From Candidatus Jordarchaeales archaeon (GTDB lineage Archaea > Asgardarchaeota > Jordiarchaeia > Jordiarchaeales > Freyrarchaeaceae), in NCBI GenBank assembly GCA_038889235.1, contig JAWAHN010000001.1, positions 468,499 through 532,498 on the forward strand: a stretch of DNA of 64,000 bases. The letters run 5' to 3'. Shown here one piece after another: positions 46,314-54,607 of this stretch. Below the pieces are notes generated by a model, which did no database searches, had not been told where the DNA came from, and was given only the letters and a program-made list of their open reading frames with translations. Made by a program: the position numbers and the translations under genes. Position 1 is the first letter of the stretch. Every line of letters begins with the position of its first letter.

Positions 46314-47597
46314 TTGTCTGACGGGTACCGTGAGATGTGGAAAGAGCTCGGATTAGACTTGGAGAGGCACGATGCGCTTTTGGCATCATTACTGCCGGTT
46401 TACCAAGAAGTGTACCTCTCTCAGAAAAACAGGCCCAAGTCGATGGGGTACTATGACTTCGTCGTCTCAGAGATACATGGGTTAAGGGTAAAGGAACTCG
46501 TGGATTTCAGAAAAAAGGGTGGAAAGGTTGTCTCAACTTTCTGCCTTTACGTCCCTGAAGAACTCGTGATCGCCGCGGGAGCGGTGCAAGTTGGTCTCTG
46601 TGGTGGAGCGAATACGACGATTGAGTACGCAGAAAGGGACTTGCCTAGAAATCTCTGCCCGCTGATTAAGTCGTCTTACGGATTCAAGATATCCGCCTTG
46701 TGTCCCTACTTTGCCGTAAGTGACCTTATCGTTGGAGAAACCACTTGTGACGGGAAAAAGAAGATGTACGAGTTTCTCAGCAGACATGCTCCGACTTATG
46801 TTGTCGAGGTGCCTCACAAGCCAAACACTGAGCATGCCAAAATGCTTTGGTTTGAAGAGCTTAAGTTACTTAAGGATAAACTTGAGGAGCTTACTGGGAA
46901 CAAAATTACCGTTGAGAAGCTCAGGAATGCGGTTAACATTGTGAATGAGAAGAGAAACGTTCTCAGGAAGCTTTTTGAGGCAAGGAAGGCCCGTCCCTCG
47001 CCCATAAGTGGTAAGGATGCTATTCTTGTAACTCAAATAAGCTTCTATGATGATCCACGGCGTTTCGTCGAAAAGACAGAAGAACTCGTTAGGGAACTTG
47101 AAGAGAGAATAAAGAACAAGGAGGGCGTCGTAGACGAAGATGCTCCAAGAATAGTAATTAGCGGATGCCCCATGGCTATTCCGAATTGGAAGCTTCACCA
47201 TATTATCGAGAGCAGCGGAGCGGTAGTGGTTGCAGAGGAATCATGTACGGGTTCAAGGTATCTTAGCATCGAAAGCATTAACGCGAACGCCAAAAGCGTG
47301 GATGAGTTTCTCAGGGCGATGGTTGATGCTTACAGCAACATTCACTGCGCTTGTTTTACACCTAATGATGAAAGAGTTAATGACGTAGTGAAGTTGGTCA
47401 AGGAGTTTAGCGCTGATGGTGTCATACACTACAATCTCCACAGTTGCCACCCCTACAGCGTTGAGGCGAACAAGGTGACCAGAGCTCTCAAGGAGAAGGG
47501 TATCCCTGCAATTAGCATAGAGACAGACTACAGCCAAGAGGATGTGGGCCAGCTCACCACTAGAGTGGAAGCTTTCATCGAGATGCTCAAAAAGTAG
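46314..47597 (+). CDS. Double-cubane-cluster reductase, HgdB/BcrC family (YjiM-like)
   Basis: This 427-residue protein is of the 2-hydroxyacyl-CoA dehydratase / benzoyl-CoA reductase superfamily. Conserved cysteines sit in VSTFCLYVPEELVIAAG near 75, LPRNLCPLIKSSYGFK near 115, SALCPYFAVSDLIVGETTCD near 130-145 and VVAEESCTGSRYLS near 310, plus VIHYNLHSCHPYSVEA near 375. The single subunit with an adjacent activase, and the wording of these blocks, fit the double-cubane-cluster proteins (YjiM type) rather than two-subunit dehydratases. Substrate unknown. TTG 46314 follows GGTGGTG. Confidence 0.82.
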   Translation: MSDGYREMWKELGLDLERHDALLASLLPVYQEVYLSQKNRPKSMGYYDFVVSEIHGLRVKELVDFRKKGGKVVSTFCLYVPEELVIAAGAVQVGLCGGANTTIEYAERDLPRNLCPLIKSSYGFKISALCPYFAVSDLIVGETTCDGKKKMYEFLSRHAPTYVVEVPHKPNTEHAKMLWFEELKLLKDKLEELTGNKITVEKLRNAVNIVNEKRNVLRKLFEARKARPSPISGKDAILVTQISFYDDPRRFVEKTEELVRELEERIKNKEGVVDEDAPRIVISGCPMAIPNWKLHHIIESSGAVVVAEESCTGSRYLSIESINANAKSVDEFLRAMVDAYSNIHCACFTPNDERVNDVVKLVKEFSADGVIHYNLHSCHPYSVEANKVTRALKEKGIPAISIETDYSQEDVGQLTTRVEAFIEMLKK

Positions 47598-47707
47598 TTG
47601 ACCACATAAGACCACGATTCACACCAACACTACTCGTCCATTTCATTTTCAACTTATTCTTGAATTTCAGAAAAGGAGTTTTTGATTTCTCTCCTCTAGG
47701 TGAGATG

Positions 47708-48487
47708 ATGGGCTACGTCATTGGGCTTGACATGGGATCAACAACGACTAAGGCATTGCTTCTTGCGGATAAAGAGATGATCTACGAGATTCGCCCAACA
47801 GGAGTGAATCCTCATGAGACAGGGAAAATGCTTCTCTCTCTACTATGTTCAAGGGCTGGGATCAGCTTAGACGATGTAGCCTGCATTGTGGCTACAGGTT
47901 ATGGGCGAGTGAACGCGCCCTACGCCAGTATAAAGATATCTGAGATAGCTTGTCACGCTAAGGGAGCCTATTTCATCAATAGAAACGTGCGTATCGTGAT
48001 TGATGTCGGAGGACAAGATAGCAAGGTGATAGCGGTAGGTAGCGAAGGAGAAGTTGTAGATTTCTATATGAATGATAAATGTGCCGCTGGCACAGGAAGG
48101 TTCCTTGATATTATGGCGTCCACTCTGGAGATGAGCCATGAAGAGATGGCGCATGCCGCTCTCAGCTCACGCAACCCGGCGAAAATATCTAGTATGTGCA
48201 CGGTTTTCGCTGAATCTGAAGTTATTTCTTTAATAGCTAAGGGGGCTAGAAAGGAAGACATTGCCGCAGGACTATGTCATGCTATAGCAGACCGGCTGGC
48301 CTCTATGGTGAGGAAGCTAGGGGTTAAGGGAGTTATCATGATGAGTGGTGGGGTAGCTAAAAACACAGGGTTAGTTAATATTCTAGGGAAGAAACTTGGA
48401 GAGAAAATATACGTGCCAGATGAGCCGCAAATAATAGGCGCACTGGGAGCAGCGCTAATAGCCAAGGAGAAAAATAGGCGATATTAG
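47708..48487 (+). CDS. Activase ATPase for the double-cubane reductase (HgdC/YjiL family)
   Basis: This is an about 259-residue ASKHA-fold ATPase that passes electrons to its partner at low potential. VIGLDMGSTTTKALLLADKE at the N-terminus is the phosphate-1 loop; VIDVGGQDSKVIAV near 100 is the second. FYMNDKCAAGTGRFLDIM near 120 and SSMCTVFAESEVISL near 160 give the two Cys that bind a shared [4Fe-4S] cluster between dimer halves. VIMMSGGVAKNTGLVN near 215 closes the site. AGGTGAG precedes ATG 47705/47708. Confidence 0.88.
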   Translation: MGYVIGLDMGSTTTKALLLADKEMIYEIRPTGVNPHETGKMLLSLLCSRAGISLDDVACIVATGYGRVNAPYASIKISEIACHAKGAYFINRNVRIVIDVGGQDSKVIAVGSEGEVVDFYMNDKCAAGTGRFLDIMASTLEMSHEEMAHAALSSRNPAKISSMCTVFAESEVISLIAKGARKEDIAAGLCHAIADRLASMVRKLGVKGVIMMSGGVAKNTGLVNILGKKLGEKIYVPDEPQIIGALGAALIAKEKNRRY

Positions 48488-48581
48488 AAGTTGTTAATAG
48501 AGGGTAGTCGTTTGGCTGCCTATTAGCAACATTACAGTTACAGGAAATCTTAGAGTATTAGTTCATTCAAAGCTTCTCAAT

Positions 48582-49919
48582 TTATTCTTCCACTCCCTTG
48601 CGCCTTCTTCTGGATATTGCTATCTCAGACGTTTTCGAAACGACCTCGTAGAGTATAGCCTTTTTTCCCTCTCTTTTCCTTAGAAGTCTTCCGAGTCTCT
48701 GGATGAACTCACGTTTGCTTCCACTTCCTCCAAGAATCACGCCAACATTTGCTTCGGGAACGTCTATACCTTCATCTAGTACTTTGCTAGTCACTACGGC
48801 ACGGTAAACTCCTTCCTTAAACTTTCTTAGTATTTCGCGTCTTTCCTTTTTCGGAGTCTTGTGCGTTATCGCCGGGATAAGGAAGGCTGAGCTCACCTTG
48901 TAGACTAGGCTATTGTGCTCCGTGAATATTATGATCCTGTCGTTTGCGTGTTTTTCGAGTATTTTTGCTAGCACGTTGAGCTTGGAGGACGAGTTTATGG
49001 AGATCGTTCTCGCTCTGTGTCTCGCTAGGAGGGCTGCTCTCGCCTTCGGGTCCCTCCCGCTTTTAAGGATAAGCTTTCTAAAGTCTTCAGGGGAGTTCAT
49101 GGAGAGGTTGTTCTCTTTCAAGTAGTTGATGTAGATGTTATAGGCTTCATCGTACGCCTTTCTTTCTTCGGGCGTTAGGTCGACGAGGACGCGTTTTATC
49201 TCGTACTCTGCAAGATGGCGGCCGGTTAGCTCTTTTATGGGAACCTCGTACTTCACTCCGCCCACTAGGCGGCTGAGTTCAACGTGCAGTCCGTCTGAGC
49301 GTTCGGGGGTTGCTGTGAGCCCCATTCTATACGGGGCGGCAGACATCTCGGCGATGTGTGAGTAGCCTGGCGATGGCAGGTGGTGGACTTCGTCAAAGAC
49401 TATGAAGGAAAATTTGTTTCCCAGTTCTTCAATCCTGAGGTACGCAGTGTCGTAGGTTGCTATGGTTATGGGTCCTAGTGTGTGCTCGCCTCCCCCGTAG
49501 AGTCCTACTTCCACGCCGAAGGTGTCTGACACCGCTGTGGCCCATTGATCCATTAGGTCGAGTGTTGGTACGACTACCAACGTCGCCTCGGAGACAATGG
49601 ATATGGCTTTCAGGGCGACGAACGTTTTACCGGACCCTGTCGGCATCACTATGACTCCGCGTTTTCCGGCTTTAACCCATGCGTTCACAGCATCTTCCTG
49701 GTAGTCTTTCAGCTTAGCGTTGAACTTAAGTATAGGGCATGGTATAAGGTCTAAAACGTTGTCGACGAACTTAAGGTTTGACTCCTTAAGAAATTCGACG
49801 ATGTCCCTGTAGTATATTGCAAGCGAGCGGTAGGCGCCTACCCTGTCATCCCACCTCGAGTGGGGGACTTGCATGCCGTAGATCAGTATGGTTCCCTTGT
49901 CATACTCCAGCTTAATCAA
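48582..49919 (-). CDS. xpb: XPB-type DNA helicase
   Basis: This is a 445-residue superfamily 2 helicase. An N-terminal damage-recognition-like domain (1-70) is followed by GVIVMPTGSGKTFVALKA near 90 (Walker A), FIVFDEVHHLPSPGYSHI near 170 (DEVH), MGLTATPERSDGLHVE near 195 and the C-terminal motor with FIQRLGRLLRKREGKK near 415. An insert of helices (240-310) corresponds to the XPB thumb. It converges on the activase gene. TTG 49919 follows AGGTGAA. Confidence 0.9.
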   Translation of the reverse strand: MIKLEYDKGTILIYGMQVPHSRWDDRVGAYRSLAIYYRDIVEFLKESNLKFVDNVLDLIPCPILKFNAKLKDYQEDAVNAWVKAGKRGVIVMPTGSGKTFVALKAISIVSEATLVVVPTLDLMDQWATAVSDTFGVEVGLYGGGEHTLGPITIATYDTAYLRIEELGNKFSFIVFDEVHHLPSPGYSHIAEMSAAPYRMGLTATPERSDGLHVELSRLVGGVKYEVPIKELTGRHLAEYEIKRVLVDLTPEERKAYDEAYNIYINYLKENNLSMNSPEDFRKLILKSGRDPKARAALLARHRARTISINSSSKLNVLAKILEKHANDRIIIFTEHNSLVYKVSSAFLIPAITHKTPKKERREILRKFKEGVYRAVVTSKVLDEGIDVPEANVGVILGGSGSKREFIQRLGRLLRKREGKKAILYEVVSKTSEIAISRRRRKGVEE

Positions 49920-49961
49920 TGAACTTCACCTTTAAGGGATAAGATGGAAACGGTTCTAATT

Positions 49962-50804
49962 TTAGTTTTCCGCCCTTTTTGAGGTGGGCTCACCCGTCTT
50001 TTTGCCCAGGAAGATCCAGACGGGGCAGAGCCACTTGACGTAAAAGTGTTTTAGGATGAATGTTGCAGCGCGCATTACAACTCTGCCTATCCTTGAGTTT
50101 GGTATGAGCCGGCGGAGGGAGCGTATCTTTTCGTCCAAGTTCCAGGAGTATAGGCGTATTCCCACGCTCTCGAATGCTTTCACCAGTTTCGGGTATAGTG
50201 GGAGGAAGAAGACCTCGTTTGTTTCACCTCTCTTAGTCGACTTAACATAGGCCTCAGCGATCCTTCTTGGGAGGAGCGTGAAGAAGGGGAGGAGGTAGTG
50301 GTTGTCTTTCAATATGATTCGGGGGGATATCCTGTTGGGGCACGTTAGGTAGACTATTCCTCCCTTTCTTAGAACTCTAGCTACTTCACCCACCATCTTG
50401 GACGGATTGTTCAGGTGTTCTATTACGTCACTGCAGGCTACGAAGTCAAAAGCCCCGTTCTTGAAGGGCATGCTTTCCCCGCTCGCCACCAGCAGGTTCA
50501 ACTCAACACCCTCCTCTCTCCCCCACGCCGTTGCAACTTTAAGGTACCTTGGGTCCACGTCGAAAGCAACTGTGGCAGAACTTCTCTTGGTGAAAGCTAT
50601 TGCTAGTCCGCCTGCTCCGCACCCGACATCAAGAAAGAACTTTCCTTCAACTGGCAAGAGACGTTCCAGAACTTCTAGGAGCATTTCCCCCCTCCTGACC
50701 CCAAGAAAGGTGTACATGAAGTAGAGGTCGTACAGCTTCTTAGAGCCAGGAACAACCGGCTTTATCAGCTCCCTCCAAAGCGTCTTGGCATCTTTTTCTG
50801 CCAT
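49962..50804 (-). CDS. Class I SAM-dependent methyltransferase
   Basis: This protein of about 280 residues has a Rossmann methyltransferase core: EGKFFLDVGCGAGGLAIAFT near residue 55 (motif I), VAFDVDPRYLKVA near 78, and FDFVACSDVIEHLNNPSKMV near 115. The C-terminal 100 residues are basic and helical with a hydrophobic segment, possibly membrane-associated. ATG 50804 has GGTG upstream and is preferred over the far start at 50879. The substrate is unknown. Confidence 0.8.
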   Translation of the reverse strand: MAEKDAKTLWRELIKPVVPGSKKLYDLYFMYTFLGVRRGEMLLEVLERLLPVEGKFFLDVGCGAGGLAIAFTKRSSATVAFDVDPRYLKVATAWGREEGVELNLLVASGESMPFKNGAFDFVACSDVIEHLNNPSKMVGEVARVLRKGGIVYLTCPNRISPRIILKDNHYLLPFFTLLPRRIAEAYVKSTKRGETNEVFFLPLYPKLVKAFESVGIRLYSWNLDEKIRSLRRLIPNSRIGRVVMRAATFILKHFYVKWLCPVWIFLGKKTGEPTSKRAEN

Positions 50805-50875
50805 TAGAAGCACCACTCTCCGATGCTTAGAATGACAAGATGCAGAAGGCGATATTATAAGAGTTTGGTGGTCTT

Positions 50876-52390
50876 TCATCCGTAGCGCGCTAACCCTTCA
50901 ATGCACGAGTAGTTCACCTTTAACTTGTTTGCCTGCGTCATTTCTCTCATTATTGCTTTCTCGAGCGAGCCGAAGAGCCGTTTAACCTGCTCCTCTACAG
51001 GGACGCACATCTTTATAGCTTCCCTCATGTGGCGCCCTTCTATCAAATCGCTCCCTTCTTCGACCGCTAGGTCTCCGGCCATTCTAACAACGCCGCCGAG
51101 ATCCCTCAACCTTAATGTTATAGCCCCCTTTACTCCATCTATAACTTCAGCCCTCCTTATGGCTTCTCTGATGAGTTCTTCAACAGCCTCCCTCGTGGCA
51201 TGTGGTATCCTTCCGTCGGAAACCACCTCTTGGGCGACAAACTGCGCTATTTTCGCCCTGTTCTCCGGCGTGTCAGGCATCGTGGAGTTTAGGAGAATCT
51301 CGTAGCCGTTCCCTTGAATCCTCGACCTCAGAGGGGACAGTATGGCAGGCAGGTCCTGTATGTTACATGCTCCTATGAACATGAAGTCACATGGCACATC
51401 GTCGACCCTGACGTTTGAACCACTACTCTGAGGGTTACGCCCGGTTATGGGAAACTTCTTGTCCTGCATGGCTGTCAAAAGGAAGCTTTGCAGGTGACCT
51501 AGGTGGGGTAGCTCATCTATGTAGAGGACACCTTCGTGAGCCTCGTGTATGGCTCCAGCAACAACTCTCTTATACGGGGGAGTGCCAAGCTCCGGGTGCC
51601 CCCCGTAAGGGTCGTGAAGCACGTCTCCCAGAAGCTCCGTCTCGCTTGCCCCCGTCGCCTGCACAAAAGTCTTCCTGTTTAGCGGGATCAGGATCTTCCT
51701 CGGCCTGGACTTTTCGAACTCCCCTAGAACTTCCAGGTCTTTTTGACCAAGCACCCTAACAGAGGGGCCATCAGGGTCGTGGCCGACCGCCTCGTAAAAA
51801 ACTACCTCCTCTTTTCCGTCAACCCCTCTGACGGTGTAGGGGACCACCTTCCTACGTCTCTTTTGCTCGATAGGAAAAACGTACTTCTCGTAAAGGTCCC
51901 TAAAAGGGGACGAAAAGTCACCTTTGTCGACCTCCTTGTAACTACCACAGTAGGGGCAAGTAATGTTAGAGGAGGAACTCATCATCCCACAATTCTTACA
52001 CCTGTAGCCCAGCCTGACAGCAACCTCGAAAGGTATGTCTTTCGGTGTGACGAACCGACCCACCTGTTCTTCCCCACGCTTCGTATCCCCTCTAACGACT
52101 TCTACCATTGGTCTTTCAGGGTTCTTGGGGTTATGTACAACCCAGACCTCTTCTTTGGGGGGAGGCAGAAGAAATGCGATGGCTTTAGCTATCATTGACT
52201 TGCCTACACCCGGGTAGCCGACTAGAAGGAGGTGTCTCCTTTGCTTCACAGCCAGCTTAGCCATCTTAACGGCGTGGTCCTGCCCTATGACTCTGTCAAG
52301 TGGATTAGGCGGAATTAAAATGTCCATTGTGGTTTCAAGTTCATCAAGGTAGAAGCCAACTGTGGGGTCGAGAAGGACGCGGCTAGGCAC
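50876..52390 (-). CDS. Lon-like AAA+ ATPase with zinc-ribbon insertion and no protease domain
   Basis: This is an about 504-residue protein. The AAA+ core shows LLLVGYPGVGKSMIAKAIAF near 65 (Walker A), GVLYIDELPHLGHLQSFLLT near 305 (Walker B), CDFMFIGACNIQDLPAILSP near 350 (sensor 1) and SRIQGNGYEI, in the style of archaeal LonB. A zinc ribbon, YRCKNCGM...CPYCGSY, is inserted near 140-160. LonB carries membrane helices inside the AAA+ domain and a Ser-Lys protease domain after it; neither is here, as the protein ends after the helical lid. GTG 52390 has GGGGGA 6 nt upstream. Confidence 0.82.
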   Translation of the reverse strand: MPSRVLLDPTVGFYLDELETTMDILIPPNPLDRVIGQDHAVKMAKLAVKQRRHLLLVGYPGVGKSMIAKAIAFLLPPPKEEVWVVHNPKNPERPMVEVVRGDTKRGEEQVGRFVTPKDIPFEVAVRLGYRCKNCGMMSSSSNITCPYCGSYKEVDKGDFSSPFRDLYEKYVFPIEQKRRRKVVPYTVRGVDGKEEVVFYEAVGHDPDGPSVRVLGQKDLEVLGEFEKSRPRKILIPLNRKTFVQATGASETELLGDVLHDPYGGHPELGTPPYKRVVAGAIHEAHEGVLYIDELPHLGHLQSFLLTAMQDKKFPITGRNPQSSGSNVRVDDVPCDFMFIGACNIQDLPAILSPLRSRIQGNGYEILLNSTMPDTPENRAKIAQFVAQEVVSDGRIPHATREAVEELIREAIRRAEVIDGVKGAITLRLRDLGGVVRMAGDLAVEEGSDLIEGRHMREAIKMCVPVEEQVKRLFGSLEKAIMREMTQANKLKVNYSCIEGLARYG

Positions 52391-52597
52391 GTAAATCCCC
52401 CAAATCAACAATCGCAAATAAAACAATTACAGGGGAAATAAAAAGGCAAGTAATTCCAGAAGGAAACGCCGCAGACCAGCCAGCTTAACCTACACATGGA
52501 AAAGAATTAAAGAGTAGGAGGGGGAAGTTAGACATAGAACAATGCTCCCGCCTAAATGAACCTTTAACGATAATTGCTACTCGCGCGAGGTGGTTTG

Positions 52598-52936
52598 GTG
52601 CTCAAAGAGGCGTTCCTGTTTCTCTCCGGAATATTTATGCTCGTCATAGGACTGCTGATGACCCTATTTGTTTTAACGACACCGATAGGAGTGTTATTCC
52701 TACTTATAGGAATTATATGTATCATAATTGGTATAACGTCAGAAGGGGCCGAGACTGCAACGGGAAGGGTTAAAACGGTCCCACCACCAGTACCCGCTAA
52801 ACCTAAAGTAGCAAGGGAGAAGAAGGAGGAACAGGAAAAGGGTCTTCCCCCAGGATACATGTACTGCCTTTACTGCGGGGAGAAAATACCTAAAGCTTCT
52901 AGGTTTTGCCCTAACTGCGGGGCTGCATTAGAGTGA
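52598..52936 (+). CDS. Small membrane protein with C-terminal zinc ribbon
   Basis: This is a 112-residue protein. Two closely spaced membrane helices (AFLFLSGIFMLVIGLLMTLF and PIGVLFLLIGIICIIIGI, residues 5-48) are followed by a Pro/Lys/Glu-rich linker and a zinc ribbon, CLYCGEKIPKASRFCPNCGA, at the C-terminus. The GAGGTGG ahead of GTG 52598 supports this start. Zinc ribbons on such small membrane proteins are common in archaea; the role is unknown. Confidence 0.7.
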   Translation: MLKEAFLFLSGIFMLVIGLLMTLFVLTTPIGVLFLLIGIICIIIGITSEGAETATGRVKTVPPPVPAKPKVAREKKEEQEKGLPPGYMYCLYCGEKIPKASRFCPNCGAALE

Positions 52937-52976
52937 AAAAGTGAGAAAAGGAGGGGGGAGGGGGTGGTTGGGCGGT

Positions 52977-53366
52977 TTACGACGGAGCGTAAACCGCTCT
53001 CCAGACCAGTTCTCCCAGCTTGCGGGACGAGAAGTAACTTGTTTTTTCTATCTTTACTTGAGCCCCGTACTTCAGTAGGAGAATGTAGAAGTTTTGGAGT
53101 GTTTGTCTGTCTAAGATCAGCGTTATGAAGTTCACTCCTGTCTTGGATACCATAATGCCTTCCCTGATGAGGTTCATTTTCCTTTCAGCTTCTTCTAGGA
53201 AGAGCCTTACTTCCTTCGGTTGGCATGGTAGCCCATTAAACGAGAACGTGACTTTGTATACACCTTCTTTAGCTATGCGGAGGAACTTTGTTCGCAAAGT
53301 CGACACCTTGTCCATTCCCACAAAGTTATCTTTTGGTAGGACTGTCTGTACTGGTGGTCCACGCAT
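52977..53366 (-). CDS. Uncharacterised protein
   Basis: This is an about 129-residue alpha/beta protein with a central strand-helix pattern (GVYKVTFSFNGLPCQPKEVR, LFLEEAERKMNLIREGIMVS, ITLILDRQTLQNFYILLLKY). GGAGG lies about 11 nt before ATG 53366. A longer frame back to 53456 would cover the TATA-like AATATATTT (53415-53424), so the short start is preferred. No family recognised; divergent from purM. Confidence 0.55.
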   Translation of the reverse strand: MRGPPVQTVLPKDNFVGMDKVSTLRTKFLRIAKEGVYKVTFSFNGLPCQPKEVRLFLEEAERKMNLIREGIMVSKTGVNFITLILDRQTLQNFYILLLKYGAQVKIEKTSYFSSRKLGELVWRAVYAPS

Positions 53367-53517
53367 TACTGTTTGTTCCTCCCCTTGTCTTTGAGTAGAA
53401 GAAGGGAGAGCGTAGAATATATTTAGTACTGTGACCCTGATTTCCAGTGTTTCCAATGTTTCCGACGTTGAAGCCTTTCACTGGATGCATGAAAAATACG
53501 GGTTGAGGGGAGCACGC

Positions 53518-54588
53518 TTGAGTAGCGGGATAACTTATAGGAATGCGGGCGTGGACATTAATAAGACGAGAAAGGCACATGAAAAGATTGGTGCGCTCAT
53601 TGAGCGGACTTTTGGTTTCAGAAGGGGACTGTTTGGAGAAGTTTTAGGGCCTTTCGGGCACTATGCTAACCTGATAAGTATCGGGGGCAGTAAGGCGCTG
53701 GCGCTTCACAGCGACGGGGTCGGAACTAAGGTTCTAGTTGCACAGCTCATGGACAAGTATGATACTGTGGGAATAGATTGCGTTGCCATGAACGCTAATG
53801 ACTTGATATGTGTCGGCGCGGAGCCCGTGGCATTAGTCGACTACCTTGCTGTCGAGGAGCCAAGGGAGGATATGATCTCCGAGATAATGAAGGGGCTCGT
53901 GGCTGGAGCGGAGGAGGCTGGGATGGCCATTGTCGGGGGAGAGACGGCCGTAATGCCTGACGTGATAAAAGGTGCTGTCCCGGGAAGGGGGTTTGACCTT
54001 TCAGCGGCCAGTATAGGGGTTGTTGATGTCGACAAGGTTATCACTGGAGCGGCGATGAAGCCGGGGGATTTAGTTATTGGGTTGGAGAGCAGTGGTGTGC
54101 ACTCGAATGGCATAACGCTGGCGAGAAAAGTGCTACTTGAACGTGCAGGCTTAAGTGTTCACGACAGGCTTCCAATATCGGGGGAAAGGGTTGGCGACGC
54201 ACTCCTAAAGCCTACTAGGATATACGTCAAACCTGTTCTAGAGGCTTTAAAGGTTGCCGAGGTTCGCGGGCTAGGACACATAACTGGAGGGGCGTTCAGT
54301 AAGCTTAACAGGATCTGCATGGGGAGAGTTGGTTTGCTTTTAGACCACATGCCTGAACCGCATCCAGTTTTCTTAGACATACAAGAGGCTGGGAACGTGG
54401 ACGACGGGGAAATGTATAGGACGTTTAACATGGGTGTTGGGTTCGTGATCGTGACGAGCAAGGATACTGCCGACGACGCCATTGAGGTTTGCAAGAGACA
54501 TGGAGTTGCTGCGAACGTTATAGGAAGGGTGGTTGAGGGAAAAGGTGTGCGCGTGGTTACCCCTAAGGGGCGCGTAATTGATATGTAA
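53518..54588 (+). CDS. purM: Phosphoribosylformylglycinamidine cyclo-ligase
   Basis: This is an about 356-residue purine-pathway enzyme that makes aminoimidazole ribotide. MSSGITYRNAGVDINKTRKA at the start matches the PurM opening (TYKDAGVDI); GAGGGGAG is 5 nt before TTG 53518. LALHSDGVGTKVLVAQLMDK near 70, DCVAMNANDLICVGAEPVAL near 98 and VGGETAVMPDVI near 140 are the ATP and substrate regions. GLGHITGGAFSKLNRI near 250 completes the fold. It is followed 19 nt later by a permease gene. Confidence 0.93.
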   Translation: MSSGITYRNAGVDINKTRKAHEKIGALIERTFGFRRGLFGEVLGPFGHYANLISIGGSKALALHSDGVGTKVLVAQLMDKYDTVGIDCVAMNANDLICVGAEPVALVDYLAVEEPREDMISEIMKGLVAGAEEAGMAIVGGETAVMPDVIKGAVPGRGFDLSAASIGVVDVDKVITGAAMKPGDLVIGLESSGVHSNGITLARKVLLERAGLSVHDRLPISGERVGDALLKPTRIYVKPVLEALKVAEVRGLGHITGGAFSKLNRICMGRVGLLLDHMPEPHPVFLDIQEAGNVDDGEMYRTFNMGVGFVIVTSKDTADDAIEVCKRHGVAANVIGRVVEGKGVRVVTPKGRVIDM

Positions 54589-54607
54589 CTCGGGGGAAGG
54601 TGGGCCT

